The notes below the pieces were generated by a model, which worked only from the letters and a program-made list of their open reading frames with translations, was not told the DNA's origin and did not search any database. Below are positions 25,670 through 34,724 of a stretch of 62,890 nt of DNA, in pieces (positions within the stretch are counted from its first letter, which is position 1; every line of letters begins with the position of its first letter). Source of the stretch: Candidatus Latescibacterota bacterium (GTDB lineage: Bacteria; Latescibacterota; UBA2968; GCA-2709665). The position numbers and the translations under genes are program-made. The stretch is taken from positions 1 through 62,890 of the forward strand of contig JAGWBX010000004.1 in assembly GCA_021295655.1 (NCBI GenBank). Reading direction: 5' to 3'.

Positions 25670-26515
25670 CTATGCCCGGCAAAGGTCGGCTACCGTAGCC
25701 GCGTTTTCACCAAGTTGATCGTTGAATTTCTGGTACATCCCCACCAGAAGGACGTCGCTGGTCTTGATGTTATTGAGCGCAAACCCGAATTCTTCGCGAA
25801 TCCGGTCTTTGGAATTAATCGTGCGTCCAGCCGCAAGGACTTTGAAGACGATGCAGGGTTTGGCGGTATTCCTGATAATCCGACACATACGGTCGCGATG
25901 TTCGCGGAGATAGATTTCACCGAGGGGCGGATAACCGAATTTTCGTTCGAATTCCTTTTGCGCACCCTCCAGATAGTACAGGGCGGTCATGTAATAGTCG
26001 ATATCCCAGTCTTCTGCTTCGGCAATATCGATGAGACGGGGATTGTGTACCGAGAGGCCGACCATGGCCCCGGTGTTGCGAATGCGCTTGAGGATATCCC
26101 GAAGGTGTCCGAGGCGATTCTCCTTCAGGCATCGCCCCGCAACGCCGCTTCCGTGCGGCGCCATCCCGATCGGCCCGTGTCTGGCGGCTTCGTCGATCAG
26201 CGACGGATCCTCGTACCAGTTTCCGCCTCCACTGAGGCAGAAGTAATGAATCGCGCCTCCCTCGTCCCGGTATCGCTGAAGGTCGGCGGCAGATCGTTCC
26301 GTAAGCGTGTTCTGCCAGGCGTTGATGCCCACTTCCTCCGCACGGCGCAGGGTCGCCATAACCTGATCCGATGTATTGGCTTCTCTCTGATGCTCAGAGA
26401 GTAACTGATTGAAGTGTGAATATCCGTAGATCGGATTGTCGCCCATAATCAGGCGGCTGATGTTATATTCTCCGAACGGAACGGTCGGAACATTGATTGC
26501 ATTTCTTGTGGACAC
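25670..26515 (-). CDS. Aldo/keto reductase-like TIM-barrel protein
   Basis: The protein has 281 residues when started at GTG 26515, which has GAGGAGG five bases upstream; an upstream in-frame start at 26626 would overlap the dehydrogenase gene and lacks a site. It has a barrel-like pattern (ISRLIMGDNPIYGY, GLSVHNP, KVLAAGRTINS, VLLVGMYQKF) that matches proteins annotated as aldo/keto reductase-like in environmental bacteria. I do not see the full Asp-Tyr-Lys-His tetrad, so catalysis is uncertain. It lies 40 bp downstream of the alcohol dehydrogenase and is probably co-transcribed with it. Confidence 0.65.
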   Translation of the reverse strand: MSTRNAINVPTVPFGEYNISRLIMGDNPIYGYSHFNQLLSEHQREANTSDQVMATLRRAEEVGINAWQNTLTERSAADLQRYRDEGGAIHYFCLSGGGNWYEDPSLIDEAARHGPIGMAPHGSGVAGRCLKENRLGHLRDILKRIRNTGAMVGLSVHNPRLIDIAEAEDWDIDYYMTALYYLEGAQKEFERKFGYPPLGEIYLREHRDRMCRIIRNTAKPCIVFKVLAAGRTINSKDRIREEFGFALNNIKTSDVLLVGMYQKFNDQLGENAATVADLCRA

Positions 26516-26555
26516 GCCGTCCTCCTCTGTCCTGCTACAATGACAGACCGGACAC

Positions 26556-27623
26556 TCAATCGAAAACGAGCACCGTCCGCGCGACTTTCCCCTGGAGCAT
26601 ATCTTCGAACGCTTCGTTGATCTCATCCAGCGGGCGGTAGCGGGAAATCAGTTCGTCCAATTTGACCTTCCCCTGTCGATACAAATCAAGTATCCAGAGG
26701 AAATCCACGCGGGCGCGGGCGGCGCCGTGCCACGATCCCATGACGGCGCGGTCCATTAACAGATCCTCGCCGGCAACGCACACATCCTGTCCGGTTGGCT
26801 GCACCCCCACCATAACCGCGGTTCCACTGGTGCGGACCGATGCAAACGCCTGCGTGACCAGCGCCGGGAAGCCGACGACTTCAAAGGCATAGTCCGCACC
26901 GCCGCCGGTAATATCCAGAATCCGCTGAACCGGGTCCTCTTTGTCAACATTGATGAAATGCGTGGCGCCGAACTGTTCGGCCAGTTCCAACTTGTACGGC
27001 ACCCTGTCAACGGCGATGATCTTCCCTGCCGATGCGAGGACGCCGCCCTGGATGACATTGAGGCCCACTCCGCCGCAGCCGAACACGGCCATTGATGCGC
27101 CCGCTTCCACCTGTGCGCGATTCACCACGGCGCCGATACCGGTGATGACCGCGCAGCTGATCAGACACGCTGTGCGAAGGTCCGTGTCATCGGGCACCTT
27201 CACGCACGCATCCGCTGAAACAATGGACTGTTCGGTATAGGTGGGCCTGTTGTGAAAATAGACCGTCCCCCGCCTGGAAATACGACTCGGTACTCTGCCC
27301 TGATGGGTTTCGCAAAGCGCCGGGCTTCCCTGGCTGCAATTCCGGCAATGGCCGCACATGGCATCGAGCGAAAGAATCACCTTGTCGCCACAGCGAACGC
27401 TGGTCACGCCGGGGCCGACTTCACGGACGACCCCGGCGCCCTCGTGTCCCATTACCCACGGGAGCGCGCGAGGCGCAACATGTCCGTCGACAAAGTGATA
27501 GTCGCTGTGGCAGACCCCCGCACCGGCGATATCCAGAAGCACTTCACCCGCCTGAGGAGATGCGATATCCACTTCTTCGACGGATACCCGGGTCAGCGGT
27601 CTGTGGAGAATGGCGGCTTTCAT
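26556..27623 (-). CDS. Zinc-dependent alcohol dehydrogenase (MDR superfamily)
   Basis: This 355-residue NAD(P)-dependent alcohol/aldehyde dehydrogenase has the catalytic zinc site GVCHSDYH and GHEGAGVV, the structural zinc lobe CGHCRNCSQGSPALC (four Cys) and the nucleotide-binding FGCGGVGLN. The sequence resembles class III-like and NDMA/mycothiol-dependent enzymes, so a primary alcohol or formaldehyde-adduct substrate is plausible but not shown. The ATG is at 27623, just downstream of the third copy of the 196-bp repeat family. Confidence 0.92.
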   Translation of the reverse strand: MKAAILHRPLTRVSVEEVDIASPQAGEVLLDIAGAGVCHSDYHFVDGHVAPRALPWVMGHEGAGVVREVGPGVTSVRCGDKVILSLDAMCGHCRNCSQGSPALCETHQGRVPSRISRRGTVYFHNRPTYTEQSIVSADACVKVPDDTDLRTACLISCAVITGIGAVVNRAQVEAGASMAVFGCGGVGLNVIQGGVLASAGKIIAVDRVPYKLELAEQFGATHFINVDKEDPVQRILDITGGGADYAFEVVGFPALVTQAFASVRTSGTAVMVGVQPTGQDVCVAGEDLLMDRAVMGSWHGAARARVDFLWILDLYRQGKVKLDELISRYRPLDEINEAFEDMLQGKVARTVLVFD

Positions 27624-27651
27624 TGATGACTCCCGTCACGGGAACGGACTC

Positions 27652-27715
27652 CGTATCGCCTTTATCTACCTGCATTTATTCGGTTTTACTTCCCCGAAGA
27701 GTGACGAATCAATGT
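27652..27715 (+). repeat. 196-bp dispersed repeat family, partial copy 3
   Basis: About 64 bp (TATCGCCTTTATCTACCTGC through TTCCCCGAAGAGTGACGAAT) match the last third of the copies at 18985-19180 and 60651-60847. Confidence 0.65.
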
Positions 27716-27779
27716 CAATGACCCTGAGGATGTGTCGCCCTGGCGGGCGGCTTCCTTCAGACGGTGCTGCTTTTCTTTT

Positions 27780-28358
27780 TCACCGATGCTCGATGCCGAG
27801 GCGGACAAAAACGTCCGACCACCGTCTGGCGTGACTGTCGTGGGTGTGCAATGGCCGGAAACCCGCGGTGAGATAGCTCTTGATGGCCGGGACGCGCCAG
27901 TCGTCGGTCAGCAGGTGAGCCTGCCGATATCCCAGGCCTTTGAGCCGGTGGAGTACGGCCGCGTTGACAAGGTGTCCCAGGCCTTTCCCGCGCTCGTTTT
28001 CAAGTACGGCAACCATATGCACTTCCCCAACGATGCGTTCGGTCAGGTCCCGGCTCCAGGCGCATGCGGAACCCACGAGTCGTGAATCGAAGGTGGCGAA
28101 AAAGAGACTGTCAGGGTGAAAGCGGGGATCGTTTACAAGCTTTTCGCGGCAGGTCGCAGGAGTCCAGTCCCGCCCCACGTTACCTTCCATGATTGCGCAC
28201 CAGCCGGCTTCGTCGCCCGAACGGTAGGTTCGCAGGCCGTACCCATCGGGGATCCGGATCTCGGGAAGATCCTGCAGCGTATCCCTCTGCATTTCCAGTT
28301 GCGGCGACGGAGGCGGCGGCGGTTTGGCGTTCAACATGGAAAGAATCCTGCGAAACAT
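27780..28358 (-). CDS. GNAT-family N-acetyltransferase
   Basis: This 192-residue protein has a Pro-rich N-terminal linker (residues 11-20) followed by a GNAT fold. The acetyl-CoA pyrophosphate-binding motif appears as ENERGKGLGHLV, preceded by the usual strand VHMVAVL. The C-terminal AGFRPL is also typical. The acceptor is unknown. ATG 28358 opens an apparently monocistronic unit. Confidence 0.85.
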   Translation of the reverse strand: MFRRILSMLNAKPPPPPSPQLEMQRDTLQDLPEIRIPDGYGLRTYRSGDEAGWCAIMEGNVGRDWTPATCREKLVNDPRFHPDSLFFATFDSRLVGSACAWSRDLTERIVGEVHMVAVLENERGKGLGHLVNAAVLHRLKGLGYRQAHLLTDDWRVPAIKSYLTAGFRPLHTHDSHARRWSDVFVRLGIEHR

Positions 28359-28403
28359 GGCTTGTTTCTCTCAAGAAATCCGAGGCAGGAGCCGGACACA
28401 GAC

Positions 28404-28431
28404 CGGATGGACTTTTTCAACGATCTGTCAG
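28404..28431 (+). repeat. MITE-like element, end fragment (copy D)
   Basis: GGATGGACTTTTTCAACGAT plus a few bases match the right end of the MITE family. The other end is not recognisable. Confidence 0.45.
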
Positions 28432-28663
28432 GGGCGACGCCCGGAGATCGTCGCAGGCGAATTTGCGATTGGCCCATCCCGCTTCAATCGTGCTCCGTAT
28501 TGAGCGACAATATGAGCGACATCGCAGTCTGTGTCAACGGATATTCGCCCGTTCGAGCCGTGAATCGGCTGCCCGGATTCCCGCGCTGAGGGTTAGATTA
28601 TAGCCCCCGGACAGACCTTGAAATCGCTCGCCGAAAGATGCGGTCTGATTGTTCTGGAATGGC

Positions 28664-28692
28664 TTGACATTTAACGACCCTTATGATATACT
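28664..28692 (+). promoter_or_regulatory. Strong sigma70-type promoter of the nuo block
   Basis: A perfect TTGACA (28664-28669) and TATACT (28687-28692) are separated by the optimal 17 bp. Transcription would start near 28699, giving a 330-base leader before nuoA. Confidence 0.8.
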
Positions 28693-28746
28693 ATCACCGC
28701 CCAAAAGCGGTCGTCGGAAGGAGTGCTATTCCAGATCTGCTTTTCT

Positions 28747-29003
28747 AGCAGTCCGCTGATAAAGTCGCTCTGCAGGCGAAGCATGGTGTCCCGTCGCGGA
28801 AATATGTCACCATTCATCCGCCGATTCATCCCGTCTGGCGGCCGAATTTCGGCAATCTATTTCCGCGACGGAACACTGCCATTGTGGCCGAAGACAAGGC
28901 GCACAAGCGAGTCGAATCGAGCGATTCGGCGCGGGAGCGCAACGTCGTATTTCGACCGCAATGGCCGGCCGCAGCCCGGATGGACTTTGTCAACGGGCTA
29001 TAA
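28747..29003 (+). repeat. MITE-like element, long copy B, with nested inverted repeat
   Basis: The outer ends (AGCAGTCCGCTGATAAAGTC and the complement of TATAGCCCGTTGACAAAGTC) match copies A and C. This copy is about 257 bp instead of about 80-90, because extra DNA lies inside. That includes an 81-bp element at 28791-28871 bounded by a perfect 14-bp inverted repeat (CCGTCGCGGAAATA and its complement). It lies wholly within the untranslated leader of nuoA. Confidence 0.65.
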
Positions 29004-29027
29004 GCCCGCGAGAGGTCCAGGGACACG

Positions 29028-29393
29028 ATGCTGGTCGATTATCTTCCGATTGTTATTCTGATGGCAGTGGCCGTCGGGTTTGCAGCCGTCAGTTTAATCA
29101 TTACGCATCTGTTCGGACCCCGCCGTCCCAACCCCGTCAAATTGTCCCCATACGAGTCGGGCGTGCCTCCCGTGGGCGACGCCAGGCTGCGGTTCTCCGT
29201 CAAGTTTTACGTTGTGGCGATGCTGTTTATCGTTTTTGATATCGAAGTCGTGTTTCTCTACCCCTGGGCCGTCGTCTTCAAGGATCTGCTGGCTCAGGGG
29301 AGCTTTGTTTTTACGGAAATGGCGGTGTTCCTCGGCGTTCTGGTTCTCGGGCTCGCGTATGTCTGGCGCAAGGGCGGGCTGGACTGGGACTGA
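29028..29393 (+). CDS. nuoA: NADH-quinone oxidoreductase subunit A
   Basis: This 121-residue membrane subunit of complex I has three transmembrane segments and the conserved loop [22 protein letters not shown], ending the second segment with [12 protein letters not shown]. It borders the quinone-binding cavity. It is the first gene of the energy block, and its stop overlaps the start of nuoCD (TGATG), so translation is coupled. In most genomes nuoB lies between these genes; here there is no room for it. Confidence 0.95.
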   Translation: MLVDYLPIVILMAVAVGFAAVSLIITHLFGPRRPNPVKLSPYESGVPPVGDARLRFSVKFYVVAMLFIVFDIEVVFLYPWAVVFKDLLAQGSFVFTEMAVFLGVLVLGLAYVWRKGGLDWD

Positions 29394-31219
29394 TGGCGGA
29401 AACGACCGAAGAATGGACGTTCAACGACAGACGACTGGTCGAATGCATGGCCCTGGAAAATAAGAACGAGACACCGGTGGCTGAGATGAGTGTTGAAAAC
29501 CTGACTTCGAAGAAGCTGGAGGAACGGTTCGGGGAAGACGTCCTCGAGGTTTCCGAATTCCGCGGCGACCGGATGGCGGTTTGCGATGCGGACCGGGTTT
29601 CGGATATGCTGGCGTTTTTGCGGGACGATCCGGACCTGGCGTACGACCGACTGTCGGACGTAACGGCGGTTGACTATTCCGAGTATCCGGGACCGCATCC
29701 GGGCACCCGGTTCAACGTGGTCTATCACCTCTATTCTCACCCTCACAACCACCGGTTCAGGCTCAGGGCCAGGGTAGACGACAAAACCCGCGGCGTCCCG
29801 TCCGCGTGCGGGCTGTGGAAGGGGGCGGAGTGGCCGGAGCGGGAAGCCTACGATATGTTCGGCATCCGGTTCGAGGGACATCCGGATTTGCGGCGCATAT
29901 TGATGCCGGTGAATTTCAAGTACTTTCCCCTGAGGAAAGATTACCCCGTAAACGGGCTTGGAGAACGGGATATCATCGCGCCGGAAGATCCCGGGTTCGA
30001 AGGCAATCCCTTCGAGAGCGAGGATTCGCCCGACAGCGATCCGCTGGCTTCGGAGCGGATGGTCCTGAATCTCGGGCCCCAGCATCCGGCAACCCACGGT
30101 ACGCTGCGGCTCACGCTCGAACTGGAAGGCGAGCGCATCACCAGGTGCCTCCCGGACATCGGCTACCTGCATACCGGCTTTGAAAAACTGGGGGAACACC
30201 ATACGTACAACCAATGGGTCACGGTGACCGACCGGATGAACTATCTTTCGCCGTTGTGCAATAACATCGGTTTTTCAATGACGGTGGAAAAGCTGATGGG
30301 CCTGGAGGTCCCGCCGCGCGCAACGGTAATCCGCGTCATTCTGTCGGAACTGTCGCGCATCGGGGACCATATGGTCTGGCTGGGCACGCACGCGCTGGAT
30401 ATCGGCGCGATGACGGTGTTCCTGTACACCTTTGAACAACGGGAACGCCTGTACGATATCTTCGAGGCCGTCACCGGAACCCGTTTAACCACGAGTTATA
30501 CGCGGGTTGGCGGGCTGGGATGGGACGTGCCCGACAATTTCCACGAACTGGTAACCGATTTCACGGCGCAATTCCCCAGGGCGGCAGGGGAGGTAGACAG
30601 GCTGTTGACCCGGAACAGGATCTGGATTGACCGTACCAAGGGAATTGGCGTGATTTCCGGCGAAGACGCCATCGCGTGGAACCTGACGGGTCCGATGGCG
30701 CGCGGGTCGGGCGTGAACTACGATTTACGCAAGGCCGAGCCCTACCTGGGCTACGAGGAATATGACTTCGAAATTCCCGTGGGCGAAAAAGGCGATGTTT
30801 ACGACCGCTACCTGGTCCGGATGGAGGAATTGAACCAGAGCATCCGGATTGTCGAACAGGCGGTGAACAATCTGCCCGGGGGCTCCGTCAAGGTCGACGA
30901 CGCCAAGGTCATCCTCCCCGAAAAGGACGACGTGTATACCGGGATGGAATCGCTGATCCACCACTTCAAGGTAACCATGGACGATCACGGCATTGCGCCG
31001 CCGCCTGGAGAGATTTACGTGCCCACGGAAAGCCCCAACGGGGAATTGGGCTTTTATATTGTCAGCGACGGAAGCGGGGCCGCCTACCGGCTTCGGGTAA
31101 GGCCCCCGTCGTTCATGAATTACCAGTGTTTCCCGCAATTGGCGAACGGACATATGGTGGCGGACGTCGTGGCCATCCTGGGAAGCATCAATGTAATCGC
31201 GGGAGAGCTGGATCGTTGA
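29393..31219 (+). CDS. nuoCD: NADH-quinone oxidoreductase fused subunits C/D
   Basis: This 608-residue fusion has the 30-kDa (NuoC) domain at about 35-195 ([20 protein letters not shown] is its signature) joined by an acidic linker to the 49-kDa (NuoD) domain. NuoD shows [10 protein letters not shown] with the quinone-site His, RMNYLSP and the C-terminal GELDR. It forms the quinone-reducing peripheral arm with NuoB, which is not encoded here. The ATG at 29393 overlaps the nuoA stop; a second in-frame ATG at 29488 would remove a 31-residue leader of no known function. Confidence 0.95.
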   Translation: MAETTEEWTFNDRRLVECMALENKNETPVAEMSVENLTSKKLEERFGEDVLEVSEFRGDRMAVCDADRVSDMLAFLRDDPDLAYDRLSDVTAVDYSEYPGPHPGTRFNVVYHLYSHPHNHRFRLRARVDDKTRGVPSACGLWKGAEWPEREAYDMFGIRFEGHPDLRRILMPVNFKYFPLRKDYPVNGLGERDIIAPEDPGFEGNPFESEDSPDSDPLASERMVLNLGPQHPATHGTLRLTLELEGERITRCLPDIGYLHTGFEKLGEHHTYNQWVTVTDRMNYLSPLCNNIGFSMTVEKLMGLEVPPRATVIRVILSELSRIGDHMVWLGTHALDIGAMTVFLYTFEQRERLYDIFEAVTGTRLTTSYTRVGGLGWDVPDNFHELVTDFTAQFPRAAGEVDRLLTRNRIWIDRTKGIGVISGEDAIAWNLTGPMARGSGVNYDLRKAEPYLGYEEYDFEIPVGEKGDVYDRYLVRMEELNQSIRIVEQAVNNLPGGSVKVDDAKVILPEKDDVYTGMESLIHHFKVTMDDHGIAPPPGEIYVPTESPNGELGFYIVSDGSGAAYRLRVRPPSFMNYQCFPQLANGHMVADVVAILGSINVIAGELDR

Positions 31220-31258
31220 GCGCCCTGACTGCCGTAGCAATTCCACGGATCTCTTGAA

Positions 31259-31738
31259 ATGGCAATCGCCCTGTCTGAACAGACGCGGAAGCAGTGTGAG
31301 GAGATCATCACGCACTATCCGCCGGAGTGGCGCAAGGCGGCAATCCTTCCCGTTTTGCACCTGGCACAGAAGGAGTGGGGGTATATCACTCTGGAAGGAC
31401 TGAGATACGTCGCGGACCTTCTGGAAATCCCGCCCGCCCATGCGGCCGGTGTGATGAGCTTCTATCCCATGTTCCACAAGGCCCCCGTGGGCAAGTATGT
31501 TATCCACGTGTGCGGAACGCTGTCCTGTGCGCTCTGCGGAGCCCGGGAAATCACGAAGCACCTTAAGGATAAGCTGAAAATCGACGTGGGCGAAACCACC
31601 GGGGACGGACGGTTCACACTGGCCAAGGTGGAGTGCATTGCGGCCTGCGAGGGCGCGCCGGCGGTACTGATCAACGAGGATCTGCATCGCTGTGTGACGC
31701 GGGAGAAGCTGGACCATCTGCTGGACAGGTGCGCCTGA
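31259..31738 (+). CDS. nuoE: NADH-quinone oxidoreductase subunit E
   Basis: The 24-kDa subunit is a thioredoxin-like [2Fe-2S] protein (cluster N1a) that pairs with NuoF. Ligand cysteines are in HVCGTLSCALCG and VECIAACEGAP. The N-terminal helical part (QKEWGYI) is normal, and the 159-residue length is typical. It follows nuoCD by 39 bp and precedes nuoF by 20 bp. Confidence 0.95.
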   Translation: MAIALSEQTRKQCEEIITHYPPEWRKAAILPVLHLAQKEWGYITLEGLRYVADLLEIPPAHAAGVMSFYPMFHKAPVGKYVIHVCGTLSCALCGAREITKHLKDKLKIDVGETTGDGRFTLAKVECIAACEGAPAVLINEDLHRCVTREKLDHLLDRCA

Positions 31739-31758
31739 AACAGTACCTCTGACCGAAT

Positions 31759-33096
31759 ATGCCGGAAGAATACAAAATCATCACCGAACGCTTCGGCGTC
31801 GAAGGCCTCCGAAATATTGACGTCTACAGGGCCCATGGCGGATATACGGCCATTGAGAAGGCCTTTGGCATGTCGCAGGACGAGGTGATCGACGAGGTGC
31901 GTGAGGCGTCGCTGGCGGGACGTGGAGGCGCATGGTTTCCGGCCGGCGTCAAATGGGGGTTCATGCCGAAAGAGCCCCGTGAACCCAGCTACCTCTGTGT
32001 AAATGCCGACGAGAGCGAACCGGGCACGTTCAAGGACCGGCACCTGATGGAGCAGGATCCGCATCAGATGCTCGAAGGGACCATTATCGCCTCGTACGCG
32101 ATGCGGGTGAGCGTGGCATACGTCTACATCCGCGGCGAAATGTTCGAGGCGCGGACGATCGTGGAACAGGCGATTGCCGAGGCGCGGGCGGCAGGATACA
32201 TCGGCCGGGATATTCTGGGATCCGGCTACGATCTGGAAGTTTACATCCATCCCGGCGCCGGGGCCTATATCTGCGGCGAGGAAATGGGCCTGATCCAGTC
32301 CCTTAACGGCAACCGCGCCGAGCCGCGTTCAAAGCCTCCGTTTCCCGCCCAGCAGGGTGTTTTCGAACGGCCCACCACGGTGAACAACGTCCAGACGCTT
32401 TCCTATGTACCCCATATCGTAAACCGTGGCGCGGACTGGTTCAAGGGAATAGGCAGCGAACGGTTTCCCGGTACCTTTATTTTCTGTGTCAGCGGGCACG
32501 TGAACAAACCGGGGATGTTCGAACTGGAAACCGGTTCGGTCACGATGCGCCAGATCGTGGAGGATTTCGCCGGCGGCGTGCGCGACGGACGCGAGTTGAA
32601 AGCCGTGATTCCGGGCGGGGCCTCAACGCCTCCAATGACACCCGACCAGATCGATATCGTGATGGATCCATCGAATTTCCTGGCGCCCGGGGGCGGCGAC
32701 TTCCAGGGCATGTTCGGCACGGGCGGGATCATCGTGATGGACGCAACAACCTGCATGGTAGACGCGTTGCTGAATTTCATGGTCTTCTTCGCCCACGAGT
32801 CCTGCGGTCAGTGCACGCCGTGCCGTGAGGGATGTCCATGGGCGCGAGACATCGTGTCGCGAATCGAAAACGGTCAGGGGAAACCGGGAGACCTGGATAC
32901 CCTGCTCGACGTAGCCCATAACGTCGGGCCGTTTTTGTGCCCGCCATCGAGGTTGACAACCATATGCGGTTTCGGCGGGGCGTTTGCGAATCCGATCCAC
33001 GGATTCGTGGATACGTTCCGCGATGAGTTCGAGGCCCATATCGAAGAAGGACGATGCCCAGTTCATCAGAACGAATCCATTCGGGTTCCGGGGTAG
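31759..33096 (+). CDS. nuoF: NADH-quinone oxidoreductase subunit F (NADH/FMN site)
   Basis: This 445-residue flavoprotein oxidises NADH at FMN. It has the glycine-rich loop GRGGAWFPAGVKW, the FMN region NADESEPGTFKDR, YICGEEMGLIQS, and the [4Fe-4S] N3 ligands ESCGQCTPCREG with a fourth Cys in TTICGFGG. It forms the tip of the peripheral arm with NuoE and NuoG. Its presence shows NADH, rather than ferredoxin or F420, as the electron donor. Confidence 0.96.
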   Translation: MPEEYKIITERFGVEGLRNIDVYRAHGGYTAIEKAFGMSQDEVIDEVREASLAGRGGAWFPAGVKWGFMPKEPREPSYLCVNADESEPGTFKDRHLMEQDPHQMLEGTIIASYAMRVSVAYVYIRGEMFEARTIVEQAIAEARAAGYIGRDILGSGYDLEVYIHPGAGAYICGEEMGLIQSLNGNRAEPRSKPPFPAQQGVFERPTTVNNVQTLSYVPHIVNRGADWFKGIGSERFPGTFIFCVSGHVNKPGMFELETGSVTMRQIVEDFAGGVRDGRELKAVIPGGASTPPMTPDQIDIVMDPSNFLAPGGGDFQGMFGTGGIIVMDATTCMVDALLNFMVFFAHESCGQCTPCREGCPWARDIVSRIENGQGKPGDLDTLLDVAHNVGPFLCPPSRLTTICGFGGAFANPIHGFVDTFRDEFEAHIEEGRCPVHQNESIRVPG

Positions 33097-33102
33097 ACAA
33101 CG

Positions 33103-34719
33103 ATGTCGACATTTACCATTGATGGCAGTGAAATTGAGATCGTTCCCGGAAAGAACGTACTCCAGACGGCGATCGATAACGGAATATACGTTCCCCATTA
33201 TTGCTACCATCCCGGACTGAGCGCGCCGGCAAACTGCCGCATGTGCCTTGTGGAGATGGAGATGGGCGGCCGACGCAGCCTGGGACCTTCCTGTTCGGCG
33301 ATGCCCGCCGAAGGTATGGTTGTGGATACGCAGTCCGAAGTCGTCAAGGAAAACCAGAATGCCGTGATGGAATTCCTGCTGGTGAACCATCCGCTGGACT
33401 GTCCCGTGTGCGATCAGTCCGGAGAGTGCGAACTGCAGGATTACAGCTATACCTACGGATCCGACAGGAGCCGGTACCACGAAAAGAAGCTGGTGCAGCC
33501 CAAGAAGGACGTCGGCCGGCACGTGTTGTTGTATTCGGACCGGTGCATCCGGTGTACCCGCTGTATCCGGTTCTGCGACGAGATTTCCGGTACGGGCGAA
33601 CTGGGGTATTTCAATCGCGGCGTCTATAACGAGATCGACGTCTTTCCCGGGGCGCGGATGGACAATCGCCTGTCGGGCAATACAGTGGACATCTGCCCGG
33701 TAGGCGCGCTTCTGGATAAATCGTTCCTTTTCAAGCAGCGGGTATGGTTTCTGAAGTCGGTGGACACCATCTGCCCCGGATGCAGTACGGGTTGCAACAT
33801 CCGGGCCGATTACAACAACGAGCGGATCTACCGGCTCGTGCCGCGTCAGAATCCGGACGTGAACGAGTACTGGATGTGTGACGACGGCCGCCACGGGTGG
33901 GGTTACGTGCACGCCGACGACCGGCTGCTGTTTCCGATGCTTGGAAAGGGCGAGAAACAGGAACTGGCGTTGTGGGAGGTCGCGCTGGAGGCGGTAAGCG
34001 CAGGGTTCGAACGCATCCGGACGGAATACGGCGACAGCGCCGTGGCTGGGATTGCATCGGCCTGTCTGACCAACGAAGAGCTTTATCTGTTCGGAAGCCT
34101 CTTCCGAAGCGGGCTGGCGGGCGGACCCGTCGCGGTACGCCATCGGGTCAGCGACGAAGGCGACGTGGTGTTCAAGAGCGGATTTACCATTCGCGCGGAC
34201 AAGTCACCGAATGCGCGCGGCGCGCGGACCGTACTCAAGGGACTGGGGTTGTCCCTGGCGGAAACCGCCGATATCTGGCGCGGTGTGACAGACGGAAGGA
34301 TACGGGGACTCTACCTGGTGGGCGGCGATCCATTGGAGTCGTTGTCTGACGAGGAACAGACGGCCCTCGCCTCCCTGGATTTCCTGGTCGTTCAGGATGT
34401 TCTGTCCCGCGGTTGGACGGCAATGGCGGACGTAGTCCTGCCGGGTGCGGCCTTTATCGAAAAAGAAGGCACGTTTACCAACGTGGACGGACGGGCGCAG
34501 CGAATACGACAGGGCCTGGCGCCCGTGGGCGACGCGCGGCCCGACTGGGAGATTCTGCGGGACGTCAATCGGCTGATGGGGGGCGAGGCCCCGCCGGCCG
34601 GGGTCGAAGAAATCATGGCCGACATGTCGAATACCATCGCGGCTTTCAAAGGGATAGACTACGACGTTATCGGGAATGGGGGCCGGCCGCTCGTTGAGAT
34701 CGAGGCAGCCGGTACATAG
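33103..34719 (+). CDS. nuoG: NADH-quinone oxidoreductase subunit G (short form)
   Basis: This 538-residue iron-sulfur subunit carries the [2Fe-2S] N1b ligands (HYCYHPG, ANCRMC, PSCS), the His-Cys3 cluster (NHPLDCPVCDQSGEC), an N4 [4Fe-4S] set (CIRCTRC ... DICPVGAL) and an N7-type set (CPGCSTGC plus Cys in WMCDDGRHG). The molybdopterin-oxidoreductase-like C-terminal domain is shorter than in E. coli (about 900 residues in total there). It keeps an LPGAAFIEKEGTFTNVDGR-like segment. It lies 6 bp after nuoF and 5 bp before nuoH. Confidence 0.95.
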   Translation: MSTFTIDGSEIEIVPGKNVLQTAIDNGIYVPHYCYHPGLSAPANCRMCLVEMEMGGRRSLGPSCSAMPAEGMVVDTQSEVVKENQNAVMEFLLVNHPLDCPVCDQSGECELQDYSYTYGSDRSRYHEKKLVQPKKDVGRHVLLYSDRCIRCTRCIRFCDEISGTGELGYFNRGVYNEIDVFPGARMDNRLSGNTVDICPVGALLDKSFLFKQRVWFLKSVDTICPGCSTGCNIRADYNNERIYRLVPRQNPDVNEYWMCDDGRHGWGYVHADDRLLFPMLGKGEKQELALWEVALEAVSAGFERIRTEYGDSAVAGIASACLTNEELYLFGSLFRSGLAGGPVAVRHRVSDEGDVVFKSGFTIRADKSPNARGARTVLKGLGLSLAETADIWRGVTDGRIRGLYLVGGDPLESLSDEEQTALASLDFLVVQDVLSRGWTAMADVVLPGAAFIEKEGTFTNVDGRAQRIRQGLAPVGDARPDWEILRDVNRLMGGEAPPAGVEEIMADMSNTIAAFKGIDYDVIGNGGRPLVEIEAAGT

Positions 34720-34724
34720 ACCCT

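Larger units (their letters stand above)
28359..29027. other. Nuo leader and upstream region
   Basis: No gene is seen in these 669 bases. They contain a MITE end fragment (28404-28431), the nuo promoter (28664-28692) and a long MITE copy with a nested inverted repeat (28747-29003) between that promoter and nuoA. Confidence 0.7.

Noticed and set aside
28723..29061. 112-residue open frame in the nuo leader
   Set aside because: It runs through the MITE and its nested repeat, and its match to a frame near 21470 is a repeat match at DNA level.
29393..29487. The extra N-terminus of NuoCD as a NuoB remnant
   Set aside because: The 31 residues have no NuoB cysteine motif. It is either a normal N-terminal extension or the result of choosing an early start.
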